Shown: positions 54,446 through 62,340 of the stretch, piece by piece
Layout: every line of letters begins with the position of its first letter
How positions within the stretch are numbered: the stretch's first letter is position 1
Assembly: GCA_023376005.1 (NCBI GenBank)
Contig: CM042181.1
Location: forward strand, 20,455,354 to 20,519,353
Length of the DNA stretch: 64,000 nt
DNA from: Doryteuthis pealeii
Taxonomy: Eukaryota; Mollusca; Cephalopoda; Myopsida; Loliginidae
Direction: 5' to 3'
The notes under the pieces: model-generated
Told to the model about the DNA's origin: nothing
The model's input: only the letters and a program-made list of their open reading frames with translations
The model's database searches: none
Translations under genes and position numbers: made by a program

Positions 54446-55212
54446 TCTTCTTCTTCTTCTTCTTCTTCTTCTTTTATTATTATTATCATTATCATTATTA
54501 TTATTATTTGTTTCTATTATTTTTTCTTCTTCTTCGTTTCCATTTGTCTTTTTCTTCTTTCTATTCTTCTTCTTCTTCTTCTTCTTCCTTTTTATTCTTT
54601 TTCTTTCTTCTTTCTCTTCATTTTCTTCTTCTTCTTCTTCTTCTTCTTCTTCTTCCTTTTTATTCTTTTTCTTTCTTCTTTCTCTTCATTTTCTTCTTCT
54701 TCTTCTTCTTCTTCTATTATTATTGTTCGTTTCTATTACTTTTCTTCTTCTTGGTTTCAATTTGTCTTTTTCTTCTCTATTCTTTTTCTTCTTCTTTCTT
54801 CTTCCTTCTTTTTCTTTCTTCTTTCTTTCTTCTTCTTCTTCCTTTTTTATTCTTTTTCTGTCTTCATCTTCTTCTTCATTCTTCATCTTCTTCTTCTTCT
54901 TTCTTCATTCATTTTCTTCTTCTTCTTCTTCTTCCATTTTCTTCTTCTTCTTCTTCTTCTTCTTCCATTTTCTTCTTCTTCTTCTTCTTCTTCTTCATTC
55001 ATTCATTTTCTTCTTCTTCTTCTTCCTTTTTATTTTTTTGTTCTTTTTGTTCTTCCTTTTTTTTTCTTTTTCTTCCTCTTTTCTTCTTCTTCTTCTTCTT
55101 CCTTTTATATCCTTTTTCATCCTCTTTTTCTTCTTCATCTTCTTCTTTCTTCTTCCTTTTATATTCTTTTTCTTTCTTCTTTTTTCTTCTTCATTCTTCT
55201 TCTTCTTCACTC
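54446..55212. repeat. 760 bp polypyrimidine (TTC/CTT) tract
   Basis: Nearly all C and T on this strand apart from 'ttattattatcattatcatt' and 'tctattat' interruptions. All three forward frames are open for over 250 codons as poly-Ser/Phe/Leu, a composition effect and not evidence of genes. Confidence 0.95.
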
Positions 55213-55224
55213 CTTTTGTTTTGG

Positions 55225-55505
55225 TCTCACTAAAAGACCGACCCCCCACCCCCATAATCACCCTCCCCCCCTCTTCCCATTCAACTTCCTATTTTACACA
55301 TCACCCCCCCCCCCCCCGATAAACGGACAATCCACTCGGGCGGCGGCGGCGCGGCGGTCCATTGTCAAGTCAACAATAAAACTCCATTCTGTCTCCATTC
55401 AATCATCTCCAATACACAAAATGGCTGCTTGTCCCCCCAATCCGTCCTCAGCGGACGAAATGGCCAAACATCTCATAATTTATTGCAGACTTTTACAATT
55501 TATTT
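55225..55505 (+). other. C-rich and CGG-rich segment with a well-placed ATG
   Basis: C-runs, then 'cgggcggcggcggcgcggcg' near 55338, then 'acacaaaatggctgcttgtc' with a good Kozak context. The frame from the ATG at 55421 gives MAACPPNPSSADEMAKHLII and ends after 28 codons. This could be a 5' exon and GC-rich promoter, but no splice donor or downstream exon can be assigned. Confidence 0.25.
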
Positions 55506-55607
55506 GACATCATTAATTCTTAGCATTAATTTCATTCTCAACATTAAATACAGTCGACAGGTTTTTTTTTAAGTCTTAAACTATTGTAAACTTTCGTTTG
55601 TTTTTTA

Positions 55608-55979
55608 CTCTGTTCATATCTATCTATCTATCTATCTATCTATCTCAGTCTGTTCATATCTATCTATCTATCTACCTATCTATCTATCTATCTATCCATC
55701 TCTGTTCAAAATCTATCTATATCTATCTATCTATCTATCTATCCATCTCAGTCTGTTCAAATCTATCTATCTATCTATCCAGTCTGTATCTATATATCTA
55801 TCTATCTATCTATCTATCTATCATCTATCTCCAGTCTGTTCATATCTATCTACCTATCTATCTATCTATCTCAGTCTGTTCATATCTATCTAATCTATCT
55901 ATCTATCTATCTATCTCAGTCTGTTCATATCTATCTACCTATCTATCTATCTATCTATCTCAGTCTGTTCATGTCCATA

Positions 55980-56012
<33 letters not shown>

Positions 56013-56246
56013 CAGTCTGTTCATGTCCATATATCTATCTATCTATCTATCTTCTATCTCAGTCTGTTCATGTCCATATATCTATCTATCTATCTATCTA
56101 TCTATCTCAAATCTGTTCATATCTATATCTATCTATCTATCTATCTATCTCACTCTGTTCATATCTATCTATCTATCTATCTCACTCTGTCATCTATCTA
56201 TATCTCATCATATCTATCTATCTATCTATCTATCTCACTCTGTTCA

Positions 56247-56278
<32 letters not shown>

Positions 56279-56282
56279 ATTA
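55608..56282. repeat. Composite CTAT array with 'tcagtctgttca' spacers
   Basis: (ctat)n blocks separated by 'ctcagtctgttcatatctat' and variants such as 'tctgttcatgtccatatatc'. It is the reverse complement of the composite unit of 43475-44495. Confidence 0.95.
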
Positions 56283-56297
56283 TCTTATTTCTATTTC

Positions 56298-56369
<72 letters not shown>

Positions 56370-56440
56370 ATATGTTTATTATTTTGTGTGTGTGTGTGTA
56401 TGTGTGGTGTGTTGCATGTGTGTGGTGTGGCATGCGTTGT
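56283..56440. repeat. (TA)n and (TG)n microsatellites
   Basis: TA run about 56300-56370 followed by TG-rich sequence. Confidence 0.95.
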
Positions 56441-56825
56441 GACTTTTCACACGCCATCGAGCAACAGATAGAGTTCTTGGCGATAAATAGCAGTACATGT
56501 TGGCAGGGTACATTGCACAAACGTTGGTGTGCAGTTCTCACCTTTGCGATTGGAACCACGTTCAAAAGAGACGTATTGAGTGGTTCATCTTTGAAATTGT
56601 CAGGGTTCCCAAGTGGATGATGCTGTGCCAAATCATTCAAGATCGGCACCAACTACAATTTCCAACACACAATAATTTTGCATTTGCCCAGATATGACCT
56701 TGTAAACTAACCTCTACTTGGATTGGGCTTATTCCTTTTAATCAATATTAATTCACTATAAAACGGTAATTTACATTCAACACATATGTATGACCACACA
56801 CATAATTTATATTTTGCCGCTGTTC
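56441..56825. other. Unassigned unique sequence
   Basis: About 385 bp with overlapping open frames on both strands (56359-56652 reverse; 56497-56697 forward) but no recognisable protein. Confidence 0.45.
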
Positions 56826-57383
56826 GGTGGGGCGTTAGAATGCCCGACTTGCACCTCTGCAGAGGGGTAGACTCCCAATGGGGCCACCTGTTTGCCGTGG
56901 GTGGCGCACACCGTGATGCTTATGGATAGAGCTCAGGTTGCATGAGCATTATGACATGCAATACTCCACTTTGGCCTATCTTGGGCTAGACGGGCGGTCG
57001 GAGAGGTCCCCACCGATCAAGTCGGCTGGTCACGTCAAGCCTTAGCACCTATATGATTTTTCCCAACCGCATTGCCCTTAATGGCAAGCCCCAACCCTAT
57101 TTTTATCATATGGGTGCAGATAAGGCGGCTTGACTGCGGGTCTACAATGTCCCTGGGCAAGACGTTAAACTCTATCTGATGGTGAGGTTCCAGTTTTGGA
57201 GTTTTGGGAATGTGGAGGCACCCTTCATCACCATTTGGCTCCTGGTTCCACTCTGACCCGGAGTGGTAGTACCTGTAGGTTAAATAGAAAAATTATCCAT
57301 TAAGAATTGAATTTATTTTCAAAACTTTATCGGCATTAATACCGCACTGAGGTTGATATGCCGAAAAACAAACAACACAAACA
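56826..57383 (-). mobile_element. Family L, near-complete reverse copy
   Basis: Reverse complement of 53650-54236 with small indels: 'tgtttgccgtgggtggcgca', 'gacatgcaatactccacttt', 'tggtcacgtcaagccttagc', 'gacgttaaactctatctgat', 'ccactctgacccggagtggt', ending 'cggcattaataccgcactga' + 'ggttgatatgccg'. It forms an inverted pair with the 53.65 kb copy around the polypyrimidine and CTAT blocks. Confidence 0.82.
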
Positions 57384-57394
57384 TTTATATTTTT

Positions 57395-57495
57395 AGGAAG
57401 ATTATGTGCTTAATTAAAGTCATACCTAATTTCTTAATTAAATTAATTACAAAATAGGTTATGACCTTTAATTAAGCACATAATCTACCAACAAA
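57395..57495. repeat. Inverted repeat (~45 bp arms) of the hammerhead-element tail
   Basis: 'gattatgtgcttaattaaag' + 'tcatacctaattt' is mirrored by 'aaaataggttatgac' + 'ctttaattaagcacataatc'. The arms match the tail end of the hammerhead-bearing elements (31.27 and 41.46 kb), so this is an inverted pair of such tails with everything else deleted. Confidence 0.8.
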
Positions 57496-57785
57496 ATTTG
57501 CGCCTTCGCCATTTCAAACACATTGTTTGACACTTCATATACATTATATGCATACATATAGATCATATACACAACTCCCAATGACCGTCCTGCCCACATA
57601 TATAAGAGCATTCAAAAAATAACCCGGACCTCAAAAAGATTTTCAATGAAACAGATGGACTTGCTACTACTAACACACTCTCTACTCGGATTTTAATTAC
57701 ATGTCAAAACCCTCAAAAATACTCCCAATTTTTTCCATATATGCCCTTTCAAAAAATCTAAAACAATTTCTTCAAATAAGAAATT

Positions 57786-57823
57786 TTCTCCTGACGAATG
57801 ACTAAGGTGAAACTAGTTGAGAA
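57786..57823 (+). ncRNA. Hammerhead-like motif, weak
   Basis: TTCTC, CTGACGA, a poorly paired stem II region, GAAA, CTAGT, T, then GAGAA, which pairs perfectly with TTCTC. Stem III would have only a 2-nt loop and stem II is mostly mismatched, so this is probably a decayed relative. Confidence 0.35.
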
Positions 57824-57865
57824 TAAATACATATAAATAATTCTCTGTTTGTCTTATTACTATTT

Positions 57866-57924
57866 TGTCATACTATATATATATATATATAATATAATAT
57901 TATATTATATATATATATATACTA
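57866..57924. repeat. (TA)n microsatellite
   Basis: Interrupted TA tract immediately before the palindromic element. Confidence 0.93.
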
Positions 57925-58298
57925 TATATATTTGGTTAAGGAGGTTGATTTAGAAAGGCTTCACATGCAGGTGTAAAAGAAAAAATAAATAATATAATCG
58001 GTAACAATATGTTGTGTTTAAAACTCTGTATTTAATTCTTGAATTTTCATAGATAAAATCTCTTTTTCAAAAAATCCACTGGAGCTGAAAGCAAGTCCTA
58101 GTTATGGCATTTCTTTTTTAAAAGAAATGCTATAACTAGACTGCTTCAGCTCCAGTGATCTTTGAAAAGAGATTTATCTCAAAAATTCAAGAATAAATAC
58201 AGGTTTAACACACAACACTATTGTTTACCGTTATATTATTTTTTTCTTACACCTGCATTGTGATAGCCTTCTAAATTCACCTCCTAACCAAATATATA
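57925..58298. mobile_element. 374 bp near-perfect palindrome (fold-back element)
   Basis: Outer ends 'tatatatttggttaaggagg' and 'cctcctaaccaaatatata' are inverted. The arms continue through 'gcaggtgtaaaagaaaaaat' / 'ttttttcttacacctgc', 'aatctctttttcaaa' / 'tttgaaaagagatt' and 'ccactggagctgaaagca' / 'gcttcagctccagtg'. The centre is 'gcatttcttttttaaaagaaatgc' in part. There is no spacer to speak of and no coding capacity. It resembles a fold-back MITE inserted in TA-rich DNA; the target duplication cannot be distinguished from the TA run. Confidence 0.85.
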
Positions 58299-58383
58299 CA
58301 ACAATGCTTCAAGCAAATTAATAAAACTCTCTTTATATATATATTATATATATATATATATATATATTTATATTCCATAGATG

Positions 58384-58640
58384 GGTACCGAAGGTAAGTT
58401 GATAGTAGAATGATTCTAAGTTGGCCCTTCTCACCAGTTCAGCGGAATTTAAGTTGTTTAGGTTCAAATTTCTTAATCGTTATTAGTTGTGGCACAAGCC
58501 ACTTTTCATAATGTGCCTGTGAAAAAAATCTTTGTGCTGAAGAAAAAGTGGCTGATGAGCTGTTCGTGAACCATGGAACAACACCTTTTAATTGCATTGT
58601 ACATTAACCAAATAAATGCACTACTTACACAAAGCATTTC
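58384..58640. repeat. Dispersed repeat shared with 31.86 kb
   Basis: 'accgaaggtaagttgatagt', 'agaatgattctaagttggcc', 'gttgtttaggttcaaattt' resemble 31861-31960. Function unknown. Confidence 0.5.
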
Positions 58641-58664
58641 CTTTCTACAAATGCAAAAAACCAA

Positions 58665-58702
<38 letters not shown>

Positions 58703-58705
58703 TAT

Positions 58706-59300
58706 TGTTGGTTGGTTTGGTTTAGTTTTATGGCATATCAACCTCAGTGGGTCATTTAATGCAACAAAGTTTGAATAAATTCTTCTTAAGTGATACTCAA
58801 TTTTTTATAAAACACGTTTTCTATTAACCATAGATTGAGAGACCCTAACAGGTACTACCACTCCAAGGTCAAGTTGGACGACAGGGAGCATGGAATGAAG
58901 GGGTGCTCCATATTCTCCAAACCTCCAGAACTGGAACCTCACCATCTATAGAGTTTAAATGTCATTAACCACGGACATGTAGACCCCAGCCATCGCCTTC
59001 TAGTCACCCATATGATAAAAGAGGGGTTGGGGCTTTGCCATAAGGGAATAGGGTTGGGGCAATGCATAGTAGGTGCTAGGGGCTTTGACGTGGACTAGCT
59101 ATTGATCGGAGGGGCCAATTAGACATAAAGTAAGGGCCAAAAAGTAGAGTGTTGCAGTGTCATGGACTGTCAGCCATCTGGTTTCAATCTAGCATCATGG
59201 TCCACCACCCACAGCCAACAGGTGGCCCCATTTGGGGGGTCTACCCCTCTGGCAGAAGGTGTGTTTGGTGTATTCTAATGCGCCAGCGACAGGCGGTTTT
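58706..59300 (+). mobile_element. Family L, full-length but indel-rich copy
   Basis: Hairpin module 'ttatggcatatcaacctcag' + 'tgggtcatttaatgc', then 'accctaacaggtactaccac', 'gaatgaaggggtgctccata', 'ggaacctcaccatctataga', 'ggttggggctttgccataag', 'tgatcggaggggcc', 'ccacagccaacaggtggccc' and 'gcgacaggcgg'. Many one-base insertions relative to the 53.65 kb copy. Confidence 0.8.
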
Positions 59301-59935
59301 AATATGTTGGTATTTTGGCAAGGTTCTCCTTCAAAAAAAATCAGCTGTCTTGGCAGCCTTTAGGTTAGAGATTCTGATTGATGAAAAATTGGTAAAGGTT
59401 TCATATCTCAGCTGGAAGTAGCCTGCTAATGTCTAGCCGCACTGAATTGACACGATAACGTTGAAATAAGGAACATGTATTTGGATACTATACATAATAC
59501 ATACCACATGCTCATATCATATTAATATATAATATATGATTTTGGATGTTTGTTTATTTAGAACGTTGCCGAAAAAAGTATGTATTAAATTTTTTACTTG
59601 AAGGCACTTACACGCATTATCCAATAAAATTCGATACTTTTTTCTTAAGAAAATAACTTTGACAAGTGTAAATCCAGTAAAAGGATGGCTCGATGTGTAG
59701 AAACTGTAAGAAACTGTTTTCGTACTTTATTAAGTCTCATCAGCGGTATACTACTAACGTTTCCTCCGACAGAAATCGAAACCTGGTGACTTTCAGCAGA
59801 CCCAGTGAAACACTAGTGAAACACTTTTATGCCTCGGCCCGGTACATGCACAGCTACCAACCTATTAGCGAAATTAAAGCTTGTCAAGGCGATACCCTAC
59901 GCCTCTACCATAGATAGGTAAGGGGCGCTATTGAG
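59301..59935. other. Mostly unassigned; one very weak hammerhead-like core
   Basis: About 630 bp without a recognised gene. On the reverse strand at 59718-59743 CTGATGA and GAAA are separated by a nearly paired 15 nt (gacttaataaagtac), but no stem I partner exists. Confidence 0.4.
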
Positions 59936-59938
59936 AAA

Positions 59939-60015
59939 TAACAACAAACAGATACCGAAATGCCCTCGCGAAGTGAAAGATTTTGGTGTTTGGGCATTCG
60001 GTCTGTTTTGTTGTT
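59939..60015. repeat. Inverted repeat, ~24 bp arms
   Basis: 'aacaacaaacagataccgaa' + 'atgccc' is mirrored by 'gggcattcgg' + 'tctgttttgttgtt' around a 27 bp centre. Confidence 0.8.
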
Positions 60016-60034
60016 ATTATTAATTATTATAGTG

Positions 60035-60245
60035 TACAAGAAATAACCTAATCGAGTATTCACAACATAAGGATCTTCGGGTTAAATCCACTGAATTATC
60101 AAGATATTGAATTAATTACATACTTGCGGGACAACTTGAATTTCTGTACTTAGTACTGTATTATCAATTATTTAATTTAATTCAGTGAATTTAGACCCGC
60201 CAGATCTTATGGTGAAACTCGAGTAGTTATTTCTGTACACACTAA
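60035..60245. repeat. Inverted repeat, ~65 bp arms, with hammerhead-like remnants
   Basis: Left arm 'gtacaagaaataacctaatc', 'ataaggatcttcgggttaaa', 'tccactgaattatc' is mirrored by 'aattcagtgaatttagaccc', 'cagatcttatggtgaaactc', 'gagtagttatttctgtac'. The arms align with the variant hammerhead at 32708-32746 (ggtgaaactcgagtag) but have lost CUGANGA. Confidence 0.75.
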
Positions 60246-60375
60246 AATAAATAAATCCGCTTAGTATTGAGACTTTATATTTGTTATAATGCTGAATTAA
60301 TCACGATTAACACTTATACCACCATATGAGACCATCCCAAATTTTTTTACCGGTAGGTCATTCCTTTCACACACA

Positions 60376-60378
60376 TAT

Positions 60379-60415
<37 letters not shown>

Positions 60416-60430
60416 TATATATATATATAA
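60376..60430. repeat. (CA)n-(TA)n microsatellite
   Basis: CA run then TA run next to the element at 60.44 kb, plausible as its tail. Confidence 0.93.
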
Positions 60431-60439
60431 AAAATAGGG

Positions 60440-60870
60440 TCATCCACAAGACATGTGTTTCGAGGTTTCACTTTCATCAGTGTGGCTAATCCGTAACAGA
60501 CCTCCTGGCTGGATTGAGACCCGATTGAACTTTCTTCAGCAAACCTTTAACAACCTCCGTACGGCCAGAGGCAGCTGTCATATAGGAGAATATTATCGCT
60601 ACATTCTAAGCGGAAATGCCTTCAAACGTTGTAAACAAAGCGAAGGTTAGCTAGACGCAGAACACAGTGAATTGCAATTCAAATCCCTATTCAGAGAAAC
60701 TCAACCAAAGTGGGAGTAATATATATAAATAAGTAATTCAACAGAAACACATGTTTCGAGGTTTCACCTTTCATACACGTGTAGCTATACCTAAACAGCT
60801 ACCTCTGGCTGGGTTTGAGACCCGAATGAACTTTCGTTCGCCAGCCTTTAACCCATACTGCCAGATATAT
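60440..60870 (-). mobile_element. Two diverged copies of another SINE-like element with hammerhead-like 3' part
   Basis: 'gtgtttcgaggtttcacttt' / 'catgtttcgaggtttcacct', 'acctc.tggctgg.ttgagac' and 'aatgaactttc' occur at 60455-60550 and 60748-60850. On the reverse strand, 'gggtctcaatcc' and 'gggtctcaaacc' resemble a Pol III B-box, followed about 70 nt later by the hammerhead-like segment and then an (AT)n tail. Confidence 0.5.
60444..60485 (-). ncRNA. Hammerhead-like motif
   Basis: Reverse strand: CCACA, CTGATGA, AAGTGAAACCTC, GAAA, CACATGTC with GTC cleavage triplet, then TTGTGG, which pairs with CCACA if one U is bulged. The nucleotides closing stem II next to the core are A and C, so stem II is imperfect. 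The sister copy at about 60745-60785 has lost CTGATGA. Confidence 0.45.
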
Positions 60871-61229
60871 ACATATGATAATAGTTAAACAATAAATGAA
60901 ATAGCATTGAGTTAGATTTAATTGACTCAAATAGTTTTACAGCAGTTCCAAATTCCCAATATCCCTAAGATGTGACATCTAATTCAAAAAGTTTAATATA
61001 AAAAATGCGATCGAAAAAAGGAACAGAGATACTTCAAAATGTCTTTACACTGAAAGAAACATTTCAGATATTAAAAAGAAAATTTTTTTTTCTGGATTAA
61101 AAGAAAAATAATATCTTCATTTTGAAACTGTGAAAAACAAGACAGCCCCCCCCCCCCAAAAAAATAAACCAATAATGGTGGAAAGTGTTGAGGAAAAAAT
61201 TTAGGGACAATTTTTGTGAATAATATAAA
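60871..61229. other. Unassigned spacer
   Basis: About 360 bp AT-rich, nothing recognised. Confidence 0.5.
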
Positions 61230-61790
61230 ATGAAATTTATTGTGTACAGGTGCTCAGGTGCACCACAACTCATCAAAGTCTCATGTCAATACACAGAATA
61301 ATGATTAGTGTCAGGAACATGAATAGCGTACAGTAATAATATCATGTATGTGTAAGTGCTCAGTGCACCACAACCTCATCAAAGACTCAATTCACGTACA
61401 CAGAATAATGTATTGTTCAGGAACATGAATAGCATACAGTATAATATACATGTATGTTAACAGTGTCAGTGCGCACACCAACTCAATCAAAGTCTCAATG
61501 TCAAGTAGCACAGAATAATGAATTAGTGCAGGAACATGAATAGCATACAATAATAATATACTGTTGTGTAAGTGCTCAGGGTGTGCACACACTCATCAAA
61601 TCTCATGTTCAAGTACACAGAATAATGTATTAGTGCCAGGAAACATGAATAGTCATACAAGTAATAATTATCATGTATGTGTTACAGTGCTCAGATGCAC
61701 ACAACCTATCATCAAAGTCTCATGCTTATACACGAGAATAATGCATTAGTTCCAGGAACATGACAGTTACAATAGTAAATGCATGTATGT
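61230..61790. repeat. ~107 bp tandem repeat, 5 copies
   Basis: The unit includes 'catcaaagtctcatgtcaat', 'acacagaataatg.attagtg', 'caggaacatgaatagc' and 'taataatatcatgtatgtgt'. Units lie near 61270, 61378, 61487, 61592 and 61700, with frequent 1-bp indels. Confidence 0.9.
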
Positions 61791-62340
61791 GGCGCGTGTT
61801 AGCATATGTATTGTGGGAGTGGCAATCATGGTATATGTGTGGCGACCACAGGAAGATGGAGGCTGTGAATATTCAGTGCTTCGGCAGCCTACAACAGATT
61901 GCGGGCAGTTATTCCATTGTCTCCGCAATTCTGAGCGAGAAAAATAGTTTCCGCAGTCACTGGGAGAAAACTTTAGAGGATTTTTATAAAGTGGCTAAAA
62001 GAATAATCAACTAAGGATCTTTTGGGTGTTTTTTTATGAAATGTCTTAACATATATACATTATATATTGAAAGGAAAAATAAAAGAAAGAAAATCTGATG
62101 GATGAAATAGATTCCTATTTTTACTAACATCTGTTCGGCGGAGTTTATCCATGCACACATGCCCTCTATCTATTATTATTTTTAAATACAAAATAAATAA
62201 ATTATAATATATAGAAAAATACCCAAATCTTTTTAGTTACAAAAGGAATACCGACCTTCATAGAGTAAAGTTCTTTGGTGTTTAAATCAAAGCAGTTAAA
62301 TATATTGAAATTTCTGAAAATGTTATTTGATTAATTCCAC
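61791..62340. other. Unassigned sequence
   Basis: About 550 bp. A frame of 84 codons (61760-62014) includes AILSEKNSFRSHWEKTLEDF but matches nothing I recognise and starts inside the tandem repeat, so I do not call it a gene. Confidence 0.4.

Noticed and set aside
54385..55507. Very long open frames (280-370 codons) over the polypyrimidine tract
   Set aside because: All three forward frames are open at once and encode Ser/Phe/Leu runs. TTC/CTT repeats simply contain no stop codons on that strand.
55598..56620. 340-codon forward frame
   Set aside because: Translation of the (CTAT)n array and adjoining TA/TG repeats.
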